From the NCBI GenBank assembly GCA_028023455.1, contig JAQFVV010012423.1, positions 1,625,273 to 1,689,272 on the forward strand: DNA of 64,000 bases, given 5' to 3'. The translations under genes were made by a program, and so were the position numbers. The stretch comes from Epiperipatus broadwayi. Taxonomy: Eukaryota; Onychophora; Udeonychophora; Euonychophora; Peripatidae. The notes below the pieces were generated by a model. That model was not told the DNA's origin. It did no database searches and worked only from the letters and a program-made list of their open reading frames with translations. Positions 49,131-60,736 of the stretch are shown one piece after another. Position 1 is the stretch's first letter; every line of letters starts with the position of its first letter.

Positions 49131-49985
49131 TACAGCAGGTGTGATCAAAAATAACTGGAATGTTGTAATAAAAATTTGTGTATTTATTTTTAGATATTAT
49201 AAATTGAATATCCTTCAAAGTACTGTTCATTTAATGCAATTCACTGATTTAAATGAGTATAACACTTTTTAGAGTAGTCCTGAAACTCTTGTAAAGTGAT
49301 GCCTTTTAGCATCTCCATTATATTTTTCTTCACCACTTCCAAGTCTACAAACTTTTTTTTTGAGTAATTTTTTTGAATGAATAAAAAGAAATCACACAAA
49401 GTGAGATAATATTAATATAGCTGATGGGTAAGCTGGGTCATGCTGTTTTTAATTTAAAATTGTATCACACACAAAGCTTTGTGTTATAGTAAAGCTTGCA
49501 CTTCTTACTTTGCCACAAATTGAGACATTTTCATTTTACCACATTACACAAACTTTTCAAAATTAGTACATTAAATGCCTGATTGTTATGATTTAATTCT
49601 TAGTAAACAATGCTGTTTGCATCCAAAAAATAAAAAGTCAGCATTGCCTTGACATTAGATTTCACTTGCCATGTTTTTTGTGGTGAATTTGTCACTTCCA
49701 TTAAATCACTCATAAACTTGGGTTTTTCCCATAGCAGCTTACTTGTAAGCTGTTTCAAGCATTATAATGGTTCCTCTAGGCATTTTCCTTTGCTTTCCAG
49801 CCATTATAAAAATCAACAAATAAGTGAAATACACTTGCATTGTCAAGAATTTTTCTTGATCATAATGGTTGGCAGACTGATGCAGAGTTTACTCTACAAG
49901 AGCTACCTAGCAGCAGGTGCATGTACTACAAATCACTTGCTCTCCAGAGAATGATTCTGGTTATTTTGGGGTACCCTCTCATCTA
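49131..49985 (-). mobile_element. Mariner-type transposon, internally deleted (about 855 bp)
   Basis: TA dinucleotides flank both ends (49131-49132 and 49984-49985). The ends share AAAATAACYRGAAT after differing outer bases. The left side reads AGGTGTGATCAAAAATAACT and the right, inverted, AGGGTACCCCAAAATAACCA. An intact mariner is about 1.3 kb, so a third to a half of the element is gone, chiefly the region for the transposase N-terminus. Confidence 0.8.
49205..49960 (-). pseudogene. Mariner transposase pseudogene
   Basis: Minus-strand segments in order: WQVKSNVKAMLTF then FLDAN, matching the family block around the second catalytic Asp (SNVKxMLTVFFD); AFNVLILKSLCNVV; LNLWQSKK, matching the LW region before the HDNAP motif, which is lost; CDFFLF, holding the third catalytic Asp of a DD34D-type enzyme; and finally VDLEVVKKNIMEMLKGITLQ and EFQDYSKKC, the typical C-terminus. 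The N-terminal helix-turn-helix domains are missing, and many stops and shifts occur. It is therefore a non-functional relic. Confidence 0.82.
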
Positions 49986-52425
49986 TAAAGCAAAGCAAAA
50001 AAAATATTAAATTGCATGAAAACTGAGATAAGGAATATGACCATTCTCTAGGGTTATATCATTTTTGAAGTTTTCTAATAGAAATTATTACAATATAATC
50101 TATAATTACAAATTTCTTACACTCATACATTTGACAAAATCTTCCTTAAATAAAGATGTTTGTGACTATTATTAAATATTTATCATCTAGAAATTATTAT
50201 ATTTTAAAGCCAGACATAAACTTTCAACTTAATAAATATGTAATTGATCTATTTTTAATAAACATAATTATTTGAACTTATTAATCTATTTTTTTTTAAT
50301 TAATCCAAATTTAGTTGAAAATTGCCATTTGACATTGTCTTATGAAGCCATGTATATACTTTTATTTTTCATTATGGTGATAGATCTTTTGAAGCACCAG
50401 TATTTTTATAATGAATTAATGGTAAATGTAAAAAAAAAAAAAAATCTTAATGCTTTTACATTGATATAGTTTTCATGTCTTCATGTAACATCATATAGTT
50501 AATGATATTTAAGTAACATATTTTTATATGTTATATTTTTTTGTAAAACAGCAATGCACTGATAAATATTATACAAGAAACTACTATGATTCAAACCAGG
50601 AGATATATTTATTATTAATTTTATTAAGTCCCCTAATTTTGCCATTGTATACATAGATTGATTAATAATAAATTATGTGTCTCATAGTTTGTGTTAGATA
50701 TCAAATAGTTAAATTACAGACTGCTAAATTTTATTGCTGAGCACATTAAGCACTGCAACCATAGACCCTGAATCTTTTGATGAAATAATATTTAGGAAAA
50801 TCAAATCCAATTAACTTAATTTTCTATTGGGAAAAAAAAGAAACATTTCTTACATGTAATTTTTTGGTTAATTGAAGGGGATTTTTTTGCTCAAACACCC
50901 AGAAAGGAGAGCTTTACTTGAGATATGATTTAATCATTAAAACTATGTTTTGAAAGAGACAGTTTGTTTGCTTTTTATTAGAAAATTATGTAGAAAAGTA
51001 GCAATCCATGGCAGGAAGTAAATTTGAGTGTGCCAATAATATTTTTCAAAGTTATTTTTAATGGTCTTTTCAAAAATTTAATATGTGCTCATTCTTGGAT
51101 TATTTGCATCACAACCCATCTTTGCCATCAAATTTCCAAAAAGTTGTTTTAAAAAATTATTTTAATATCTAACCTTTGATGAAAAAAAATGTTATACAAT
51201 CAGATGAATTATATTTCATTCTATTGTTACAGAAATATATTCAGTTTAATATTTAGAAATTTCGTTTTAGTAGCTGAGTGGAAAGTTTAACCTGGTTTTT
51301 GTAGGAATATGTACAAAATATTATTTACATCATAAACAAAAGTTTAAAAAAAATTCAAGAAAGTCCCTTTCGCTTCTCCTCTGTATTGATACAAAATATT
51401 TTTTGGTAATAATTTTAAAACTATATATATAGTTTGTGATTTTATATAATCATTTTTATTTGTAATAGTTTACTTCACAGGTTTACCATATTAATAAATA
51501 AAATTTAATAACGTTTGCCCACAGTAGATAAATTTGTTATTATAAGCAAAAAGATAAAATTTAAGAAATATATTGTTTGATGTCAGATAAAGTTTTAAAA
51601 GGAAAACATAATATAGGAATACAACATATTTAATATATTGAAATTTTTTGTGAGAAATTTGATAACAAAAGTCAATAATATTTAAAAATAATATCATTTT
51701 AAATCTTCTTCAAATAATCCATAAGATAATTACTTTAATCTTCTGGCAGTAGGTTTCAACGTTACTGTACTTCTATAATTTTGTGTTCAGAGTTTTTAAT
51801 GAAGCATTTAATCTCATTATAATTAGCTGTTGATCATGCAAACGGCTATATTTTAGTTTTATATTTTGTTAATGATTAAAGTTGTAGTCAAAAAAAAAAA
51901 ATCAAAATGCATCTGGGTCGTATAAATAATGAAGTTAGATAGAAATCAGTTATATAAATTTACTATAAAAAGATTTCGTTAATGACTGTAATATAATTAT
52001 TAAACGGAAACTAGAATTTAATAAAGCTTTAAGAAATCAGATTTAGAAATGCACATTAAGTTAAATGTTGTGACTGAGTTAGTGCAGACAAAAAGAAAAA
52101 AAAGCCATTTTAAAAATCTGGTAATACATATATATTAAATTTCAATTTTTCTTTTTAGTTTATCAAATAATTTATTTCATTCATTGCCCCATTAAATATC
52201 CAAAATAATAATAATAATTGTTACTTATTGATTACAAGATGCAAAGACTTGTCTAATCTTTATCATACTGCACTATTTAATTCTGTAACTTTTTATATTC
52301 TCATAGTCAAAATAACAAATCAAACATTACCTTTCTTATCTTTATTTTAGTTTGAACCATTATGTTTTTAATCTTGCTTTTTTTATTATCTCATAGTTTA
52401 TTTCTTATTTTATGGATGAAGTAAT
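49986..52425. other. AT-rich DNA, nothing recognised
   Basis: Homopolymer runs and low-complexity frames only. No repeat ends or motifs were seen. Confidence 0.5.
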
Positions 52426-52753
52426 TATTATAACTCACCTTACCTTCAACTAATGGATTAGCACAGATTTCATATTATCTCAATCGGATTGAGCATTTAT
52501 CACCACAGACCAATATATATATATATGAATAAATAATATATATCCAATAGGAGGAACAGTGCAATGAATGGGTAATGATGTTCAGTTAATTATGGAAGGA
52601 GATCTGGCTATAAATAGTCCAGTTGGAAGTAATGGAGACAACAACAATTTACTATCAGGCCTGAATGAGAGCACATTGTCTCCACTATATAGTTAAATCA
52701 GTGAGACAAATTCATGATAAAACTAGAAGCTGCTAGACCTTATATCAGATACA
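52426..52753 (+). repeat. Ty3/gypsy 5' LTR (degenerate)
   Basis: Aligns along its length with 58685-59014: both share TTACCTTCAACTAATG, GAGCATTTATCACCAC / AAGCATTTATCACCAC, GATGTTCAGTTA / AATGTTCAGTTA, ATTATGGAAGG, AATGGAGACAACAA and ACTAGAAG, in the same order. The start has TA in place of the canonical TG, and the inferred end is ...TACA. The two copies differ at roughly a quarter to a third of positions by eye, so the insertion is old. Confidence 0.75.
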
Positions 52754-53042
52754 AGGCAAACTAGCACAGAACATCTGGAAGTGTCATCGTACTTACACCC
52801 AAGACAAGCTGTCACAGTACAGTTGAAAGCTGTAGATAAGCTTAGAAGAATACCTGAAGTATTTTAGATTAACAGCTGCATGGGAACTAGATGTTATTCC
52901 TCACAAACAGTACCAGATAATTTGTATTTATATATTTATTTTAATTAATACATATTTAATCATATTTTTATAAGTCTATGTTTATTATAATCATGCATTA
53001 AACACAACAGTTTGGCACAATGACAAGAAGATTTTACTCCTG

Positions 53043-54359
53043 TTTAGATCTTTGTCATTAAGTACTAAAAAGTGACAGTGAACATTATTAGGACCTCAGT
53101 AAAAAGTGAAAGAATCAATAAAAAAGAAAGATTCAAACAAGGGTAATTACTCATTAACTACCATGTTTCCCCAAAAATAAGACCTAACCACAAAATAAAT
53201 TCTAGCATGGTTGTTCAGTATGCTTATAATATAAACCCTACCCCAAAAGAAGCCCTCATTAAGATTATCAGCCACATAGGTGCTCAATGAATGCATTGAA
53301 TTATAAATAAACAATATTATTGATATTAATGCTTTAAATAAATGGTAATATAAATTATATGGTTCTTTTTTATTTTTCCATTCAACAAATGTAATTTTAC
53401 CTGTATAGAGAAATAATTTATCAGCCATTAGTCAGTATATCAGATAATTTATAATTTCATTTACATATTTTAAGTACTTTATTTATATTTAATACTTAGC
53501 TTTAGAGTGATTGATTTAGTTTTAGAGTTTCATTATGGTAACTTTTAAATATTCAAAATGAACGAAAAAATAGTGAGATTTCTTAAACATTTTTTTTTCT
53601 TATAAAAGATTTTATTAAAATGATGGAAATGATTTTAATAATGAAAGTTTAGCTTAAATTAAATCCTCAATCTTTCTTTTAAAGAAAAGTTTTAAAAAAG
53701 AATACCTATGCATTGCTATTACAAGTAATTTGGAAAGTGTTTACAATGTGTGCACTTGATAATGGATGGATTTAGTTGTGTTATATATGAATCATCATAA
53801 TCCAATGTGCTGTATGTTATAATGGAGATGATTGATGTACACATGTGAAATACAAAAACATTTTCTGAATTTTTGTGCTTCCATTTTTTTGTTTTTTTTT
53901 TTGTATGGACAAACCATTCTCAATTGTAATCATTTTTGTTACTCTCCTGTCTTTCAAGTCTTCAATTAACACTTAATTTAATGGTAAATTGAAATGGAAT
54001 AATATTCTGATCACCAAATAAGATGAGTGCAAAAAGCAAGAGCTATTCCAATGAGTATAAGAAAAGAATTGTGGGGACTACCAAAATAAGAATCTTTCAG
54101 CTTTCTGTAAAGAGTACTTGAATAAATGTATATTTTTGTACATGAAAAAATAAAACATCACCTGAAAAAAGTCCTACAGTATTTTTTGGACCAAAAATTA
54201 ATATAAGATCTATTCTTAGTTTCAGGAAAACATGGTGAAAGAGTAGGATCTTTCTTCTTGAGTTGTTTAAATCTGCGTTATTAAAAATTGACAGTTTACA
54301 TTATTAGTACATCATTAGGAATAAAAAAATCAAACATGAATGATTACTCATTAACTATA
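53043..54359. repeat. Mariner-like inverted ends nested between direct repeats
   Basis: The left end near 53160 reads CCATGTTTCCCCAAAAATAA. The right end, ending at 54236 and read inverted, reads CCATGTTTTCCTGAAACTAA followed by a CTTATATTAATTTTTGG block. I recall CCATGTTTCCCCGAAAATAAGAC-type ends from mariner-derived repeats in several animal genomes. Outside them, 53043-53160 and 54267-54359 are diverged direct repeats (GACAGTGAACATTATTAGGAC versus GACAGTTTACATTATTAGTAC, and ATTACTCATTAACTA in both). The exact element structure is unresolved. Confidence 0.5.
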
Positions 54360-54939
54360 AAGAAGAGTCAGGAAAAAATGTTTTTTCCTCCCATAGAAAA
54401 AAAATCAAAATGGCTAAAATTGGCTCATTAGAAAAGTTTAATCTGGCCTATTCTGAAAATTGAGTGCTTTTCTATATGCAAGCTATTCAAATCAAGAAAC
54501 CTGACTTAAAATTATCAGCATTTATATTTGTTTAATCTCAAACATATGAGATATTATAAGCTCAACCAGAACTTGATTTTCATAAAGTATTATCTCTACT
54601 GTCAAACTTTACTGCCCCAAATCCTTATAGATATCACTTCAATCTCTGGGGGAGGGGATAAAATAAGAGATTTTTGCTGCTAAACTTAGAAAGTTATCTC
54701 TAAGCTATGATTTTAAGGATTTCTTAAATGAAGGTCTGATAGATTGCTTTGTATTTGAGCTCAGCTGTCTCTCGGGTGACTTTAACTGAGTAGATAATGG
54801 CTCAAGCAGCTCCATTGAAGAAAATAGACTACATCATTAATTTTGTCAATCAGAAAACTGGATCAAACAAATATTCAGATGACAATAAAAAAACTGCCTG
54901 AATAAATTGGTGAAAACAGGACAAAAAACTTTGTATAGA

Positions 54940-55017
54940 TGTGATAAAGCAAAACATTCAAACATACAGTGTATAGATATTATAAGCATGCCAGTCACAT
55001 AGAATCAGCTTGCCTTA
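54940..55017 (+). pseudogene. Gag zinc-knuckle remnant of the gypsy element
   Basis: Gag nucleocapsid knuckles bind the element's RNA during packaging. The first frame shows YRCDKAKHSNIQC, a CCHC-like knuckle with its first Cys replaced. After a frame change, YKHASHIESACLKKKNQD matches a second knuckle ending GHIxSAC, its first two Cys eroded. The spacing between the two is normal for a tandem pair. It lies just upstream of the protease, as in gypsy elements. Confidence 0.6.
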
Positions 55018-55131
55018 AAAAGAAAAACCAAGATGTTTAGAAAATAATGGAAGATTCCATTCCAAAAAACCTGAAAGGCTATATAATATCAAATAAAATC
55101 ATCAGTGCCTGTATAAATAATGTGAGGTGTT

Positions 55132-55358
55132 GATTTGGCTTTCAAACACAAAATTGTAATTAATAATACAACTATAACAATGGAACTGGATACCAGATCT
55201 ACTATATCCATTGTGTCAAAAAATATGAGGACCATCATTAACAGAAAAAATTATCATGGTTTGCATCCTAGCAGAAGAATAAAACCAATTTATTTGCCTC
55301 TTGTTGTGTCTGCTGGTAAGCATAGCAATTTATTATCCATGACTATTTCAACCAATTA
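55132..55358 (+). pseudogene. Retrotransposon aspartic protease, active site mutated
   Basis: The frame reads FKHKIVINNTTITMELDTRS and continues TISIVSKNM, the pattern of a gypsy-type protease in which a hydrophobic strand leads to the catalytic D-T/S-G triad. Here the Gly codon is AGA (55195-55197), giving DTR; a single G-to-A transition from GGA explains it. A later PIYLPLVVSAGKH segment fits the second half. The frame ends at a TAG (55356-55358). The enzyme would process the Gag-Pol polyprotein in an active element but cannot here. Confidence 0.75.
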
Positions 55359-55842
55359 GGTTTTACAGTGATTAAAGTGAATCATCTCACAAAAATAAAA
55401 TGTAATAGGAACTATACAGATATGGTTGATAGTAAGCTGGGTTTAAATTCCAAAATAATCCATGAAAAAGGTGCCAAAATGCATATAGATACCCAAGTTC
55501 AATGTCGCATGTTTATGGGAATCACCAAATAGATTCCAATCTTTAAAAGTATTACAAACAGTGGTTCTTTAACTATGCCAATGTCTCTGCCACTTGGCAA
55601 ATTTTTGAATAGGCTCTAATGACAGCTATTTTAATATGACTTCATGTTTGAATTTTTTTATGTGTGCAATTAAATCATTTTTTACATATTAAACCGGATC
55701 CCTCTAAATAAAGCTTATTCTTGCTGGGTTTAAATACCTTTTAAAATAACTTTTGAAATCTAAACTTTAATAAACTTTTATTATGCTTAATACATAACTT
55801 TTTGGTAATTATTATTTTATATCTTTAATACTATGGGGATGG
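55359..55842. other. Interior of gypsy remnant, no recognisable domain
   Basis: All six frames are interrupted and I see no RT motif. Position suggests former pol. Confidence 0.4.
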
Positions 55843-56095
55843 TCCGGCCCTTCACACAGAGGGGAGAATACCATTGATAGCATAGCCATCAATGATACTA
55901 ATAGCCAGCTTGGGCTATGCAAAGCATAACATGATCACATTTTCAAACTATGGCCCACCTAGACTGCTGTATTCAAACCCAAAGCATTTTATTTGTTTTG
56001 AGGATCAAACTCAGGCACCAGCTGAACCATATTATATAGCTGGCATGCTAAGGACAACAGGCCAAGAATCTAATGCTTGAAATATCCCAAGCTAT
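55843..56095 (-). repeat. Possible tRNA-derived SINE (family D), about 250 bp
   Basis: The patch is clearly less AT-rich than its surroundings. On the minus strand a box-A-like TTGGCCTGTTGTCCTTAGCA is followed by a box-B-like GAGTTTGATCC, and the unit ends in CCATCCCCATAGTATTAAAG. Only one copy was found in the window, so the SINE assignment rests on the boxes alone. The 62-codon plus frame inside it is probably a by-product. Confidence 0.4.
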
Positions 56096-57831
56096 CTTAT
56101 ACTATTAAATCAGGATCCAGCACAATCATTTAACACATAAAAATAACTTTACCCTTAAATTATTAATGATACAATGACAAAAGAGAGAGAATAGAATGAA
56201 TAATAATTAAGCAAACATTAGTATTTATTCATGCACACACATTTGTAATATAACAATAATATTTAAATTTACATATAAAAAGCATAAGTAATTACTCAAA
56301 CTAAATTTTATAGTAGTCCTTCATTAATTAAAGTTCATTTCATTTAAAATAAAGTGTCTATAGACAGTGATAAAAATATATTTACCCAGGTTTGCATGAT
56401 TGTCAATTTACAACCAATTGGCTTTTTGGTCTCCATCAATGGTTCCAGGATTTGTTTTTTTATTCTATAACTTGACAATGAAAAAAGAGAGAAAGTAGCA
56501 TCTATTTTATGATTTCAGCATTGGTTCCAGGCAAAGACAGTTAACTTTAGCAGAAGTCCCTGGGGGCCCTAAAGCCCAATTGAATACTTCTAAATCAGTC
56601 TAGTAATGCATGTTGCTAATTCTGTGGCTTGTGTAATAATACTTGCCACAGCAGTAATAAATGGTTCTAATTGTCCTTATATTTCTGAATCTGGAGCAAT
56701 GAATAATGTAGTGAATTAATCACAAAATGAAGACCAGACTGAATTACAGATTGAATACCAGAGTAATTCAATCACAAAATGAAAACCAGAACTTAATTAC
56801 AGATTGAAGATCAGACTAATATAACAATAGAAGGTTGTGAGTTTTATATCCTCTCTCTCTCATTGTTTTAATTTCTTATCATTATTTTTAATTTTGATTG
56901 TAACTTAAATCTGTTTTTTTAATTAATTTTCACATTTCATTAATCTAATTGATTTTTACATTGCACGATATCTAATCTTTTTTTTAAATTAATATATTAT
57001 CACTTTTACAAGATAGTTTACATGTTTTTCTTTTAATTAATTCAATCAGCAATCTTTTAAACTAATTACATTTTCAAAGTAATTTTTATTCTAACTTTCA
57101 CTATTTACTTACTTTTATATTATAAAAAGAGAGTTTTCTTTAAAAAGGAGAGAGCGAGTTAAATTTTTTTATTTTAGATCCCCCCCTCCCCACCTGCTCT
57201 CAAAACTTTATTCTATTTTTAAAAAAAATATATAATGTAATCTTTTTATTTTACAAACTGCATTTTAAAAATCTACTCAATCACTTCTTTAATTATTCTT
57301 CCTTTCTTGATAAATTTGATCGTATATACAGTATTTAAAATTATGACATATGTAACACAGATATATGTGAGTTTTACAACATATATCTTGCTAGCATTAT
57401 AATATATATAATTAATTTATATATTACATTATAAATATTCAAGCTGTCTAATAATTTCAATAAAAAGTATTTAAAATTAATATTTTAAAATTGTGAAAAT
57501 AAATATCTAACTGCAAATCTTCCCAATAACAAAAGAACACATTGTTATTGACTTACCTATTCAAAAAGTTTAAAGAACAAAATATTAGATATTAGAATTT
57601 TATGTTATTTAGAATTAATTATCATCAAAGAAACAAACAAATTCTAAAAGTTAATAAATTATTAATTGTTATTAAAATATTTCACTTACAACTGTTACAA
57701 AAATGATTTTCTTTTTAGCTTGTAATGACTGTTTCTGTAACTATTTTTGGTTCTTATAACATCCTTTTTTACTTTCTAAGAATGGTCTTTTTAAAAATAA
57801 AATGTTTTCACAAACAACTCCCCCTCCCATA
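56096..57831. other. AT-rich interior of the gypsy remnant with a 52-bp tandem repeat
   Basis: Two units at 56718-56769 and 56770-56820 share AATCACAAAATGAARACCAGA and AATTACAGATTGAA. A C-rich stretch sits at 57180-57195. No pol domain is recognisable. Confidence 0.5.
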
Positions 57832-57966
57832 GTGATGTAGTTTTTTTTTTTTTAAAGTGTCATAGCATCGGCCGGGACGTGAACCCGCAACCCGGGCAAC
57901 TGACTGCAAGTGCAAGGGAGTCGCGCTGACCTCTCGACCACCAATGCAAGACCGTGATGTAGTTTT
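57832..57966 (-). repeat. tRNA-like SINE, family A, copy 4, with 13-bp target duplication
   Basis: The best-preserved copy (57846-57949, minus). Box A TGGTCGAGAGG matches the pol III consensus at all eleven positions, and box B GGTTCACGTCC at ten. GCATTGG and CCGATGC form the acceptor stem (one G-T pair), and an A-tail follows ATGCTATGACA. The direct repeats GTGATGTAGTTTT at 57832-57844 and 57954-57966 flank it, as expected for LINE-driven insertion. A further partial GTGATGTAGTTTTGA copy follows. It sits inside the gypsy remnant, so it inserted later. Confidence 0.9.
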
Positions 57967-58684
57967 GAGTGATGTAGTTTTGAGTTTAATATTAAGTCTT
58001 TTACAAAAATAATGTAACATAATCATTAACAATTACTGAAAATCACATTTTTGTGGCATTTAGCCACAAGGTAAAACAATCCAATTATCAGTCACTTACA
58101 AATCACCATCTCTTTCATAGCTTTATCAGAACAATAGAATGTGTTGTCAATCATAGACAAAAGTCTGTATACTGCTGACATCTTTTGGATTTTTTTTAAC
58201 ATTAATACATTAAAAAAAGAAGCTTCATAGAAAGAATTTCTCCAGCTTGTCACACACAGTAATTTAATATATACAATGCTTTAAAACAACATAGAAAAGT
58301 AGCAATCACAGCACTATCACACAACCTAAAATGTCAACTGTTATAGTGCTATAATAGCTTAATATGCAAACAACTGATGGACTGTAACACCTCAAGCACA
58401 GAAACTAGCTAAAGTTGAATTATACATCACCAATCAAAAGAAAAAAAAGTTGTTAGTCAATAATGAAGAGTCATCAGCCAACAGTGAAGAATAATTTCCA
58501 ATAATGAAGAGTCACCAGCTAGCAGTGATTAGTCTATAAAGTTCAAAGTTTCCAGATTTACAAATGAAGACACTGGACCTGCTGATGAAGTCACCAAATC
58601 TGATAAAGCCAGAAAACAATGAAAACATCCACCAAAGCATTATGACTAGATTCCCTAGGGCTAATTTTAGTCAATGGAAGGGAG
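57967..58684. other. 3' interior of gypsy remnant with a 40-bp tandem repeat
   Basis: Units at 58459-58488 and 58499-58528 share CAATAATGAAGAGTCAYCAG. The segment up to the purine tract at 58676-58684 would be the region before the 3' LTR. Frames are closed. Confidence 0.5.
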
Positions 58685-59014
58685 TGTTATATATCATCTT
58701 ACCTTCAACTAATGAACTAGTTTAAATTTCAATTATCCTGACCAGATAAAGCATTTATCACCACCTACTAATAAATACCATGAAAAGATAACATCCAACA
58801 AGAGAAATAGGTCAAATGGCTGATAATGTTCAGTTACTCTGAATGTTTTTATTATGGAAGGGAATCTGGTCATAAATAGTCAGTCCCGTTGGACATAATG
58901 GAGACAACAAAATTTTATTGTCAGACCCAAAGGGCAGAATATATGTTTTTTTTTTTTATATGGTTATGGTAGTGAGGCAAGTTCACAGTAGAACTAGAAG
59001 AATATAAGAGTACA
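58685..59014 (+). repeat. Ty3/gypsy 3' LTR (degenerate)
   Basis: Starts TGTTATATATCATCTTACC after a polypurine tract and ends near TACA at 59014. Its internal blocks are collinear with the 5' LTR at 52426-52753. A T run at about 58948-58959 replaces part of the unit. Confidence 0.75.
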
Positions 59015-60546
59015 TTGGTTTGTTTCATTTACACAATATTGTAATTTTTTAATTTGTATTCTTGATAGATGATATTTCAGTTTCTATTTTATTGTCAATA
59101 TCTTACAGTTATTCTTTTTCTTTTATATTAACAAAAACAAATGATAAACCAAAAACCATGATACCAAAAACCATGATAAATAAATTGGTAGTGTAGCAGA
59201 TAAGTAATTTTTCAATGATTTTGTTATTACATAAAACTTTTGTAATATCTTACCAAAAATTAAATATACTTATTACATTTTATTTGCTTATTTATATCAC
59301 TATGATTCCTCTGCGTATATTTAAAAAAAAATGTAGGTATAAATATTTTATCTTATATCCCAGTAAATAAAATAAGAAATCTTTCATTTTGCTATGGTCT
59401 TAATTAATTAGTATTAACATCATTTCTATGAGAACTTTGTCCCAGTTATTTAAAAATTCATTATTATTAAGTCAGATGCCTGATCTAGATAGTTCTAAAA
59501 AATGAAGACAACTGTTTGCAATAACATTTTCATAATGGGGTTCTATAAAAATAGTAAATATAAGGTAAACATAAACTATGGCATTAATCTCTATAGAGGT
59601 ATTTCACTACATTTTTTATTGTTATAGTTAGCATCACTCATGTGGATCAACCCAAGCAAACTAGGATCTTCTAGCTAATAGTAACTCAATATCTATTCAC
59701 TGCCAATACAGGTTGGCTTGCATCATCAAATATAGTTGACTATTTGAAAAATCCTAATCCTATTTATGGCCTAACAAAAAAATTTGAGATTTCATACTCA
59801 TCTTAATCTCAGATTATGAATATAGCAGACAGGTATGCTTAAGATTTTACCACAAGACTTCCTCCTCAATATAAATTAACTTTAATAAAATGTATTATTA
59901 GTTCATTTAAGCAAAAAAGGATTTACATAAATGTAGAAATAAAAATTACATTTGCATGCTAATCCAGGTTGTATCAAATTTTAATATATGTGTTGGAATA
60001 TAATTAGGCAATAAGAATTTTTTCAAATCTTCTAGTTTTTATCAGTGTATACCTCATCTTAACCTATTGCAACCAATTACCAGCAAAGAAACTCAGATCA
60101 CCCCCTTTTACTATGTGGACACTTCATAAACAATCTTTACACTTTTCAGGTGAGCTTTGAGATATCAAAAATCTGAATCTCTATACCTATGCTAACAGAT
60201 CAATACTATTCTATTATACAATGTTCATATAAAATTGAAGTAATTTCTAACCAAATTGTGAATAATCTTTGCACTGCAGTGATATTTTCAAATGTTTTTT
60301 TTTTTTTTGGGGGGGGAGGGTATTTATCATTGCAGATCCTATCTCAATTCCACCATATCACAAACATCTACTAACACAAGATTCAGTCTATTTTCTTTCA
60401 CTATGCCTGAATTTTGCAAATAACTTTCACTTATCAGTTGAGATAGAGCTATATTTTAATTTGATTCTAAGCTGGTTTTATGTTAAAAGCTATACTACCA
60501 TAAAATGAAACTTGGCAATTAAATATTTAATGAATTTAGTAATTTA
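59015..60546. other. AT-rich DNA, nothing recognised
   Basis: A T-run followed by a G-run (TTTTTTTTTTGGGGGGGGAGGG) lies at about 60297-60320. No gene or repeat end was identified. Confidence 0.5.
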
Positions 60547-60736
60547 TACTCTCAGAAAAGGTAGTTTTTTAATGTTTGGCTTTCTTACAGTCTAGCAGGC
60601 TTTCAATATATTTTCTATATCATATTCATGGCATATAGCAGTGTGAATAATGCTATGAATATGATATCATAAATATATTGAAAGCATGCTAGTTAGTAAT
60701 AAAGCTAAATATTAAAAACTACCTTTTCTGTGAGTA
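60547..60736. mobile_element. MITE hairpin, TA-flanked, 190 bp
   Basis: Inside TA dinucleotides (60547-60548 and 60735-60736) both ends read CTCNCAGAAAAGGTAGTTTTT. The arms of about 85 bp pair nearly throughout around a 15-base centre near 60635-60650. No coding capacity is seen. TA duplication, short length and long TIRs fit a Tc1/mariner-type MITE. Transcribed, it would fold like a long microRNA precursor. Confidence 0.85.

Larger units (their letters stand above)
52426..59014 (+). mobile_element. Ty3/gypsy LTR retrotransposon remnant, about 6.6 kb
   Basis: Two LTR-like repeats in direct orientation bracket a zinc-knuckle segment (54940-55017) and an aspartic protease (55132-55358), the order gag-protease expected on the plus strand. 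The 3' LTR starts directly after a purine-rich GGAAGGGAG tract. RT, RNase H and integrase are not recognisable in 55.4-58.6 kb, which is very AT-rich. No matching target duplication is seen outside the LTRs. Later repeats (53160-54236, 55843-56095, 57832-57966) lie inside. Confidence 0.7.

Noticed and set aside
49649-49954. 101-codon plus-strand frame
   Set aside because: It lies opposite the mariner transposase remnant, whose minus-strand reading has recognisable motifs.
57808-58032. 74-codon minus-strand frame
   Set aside because: It runs through the SINE A copy and is a by-product of the repeat.
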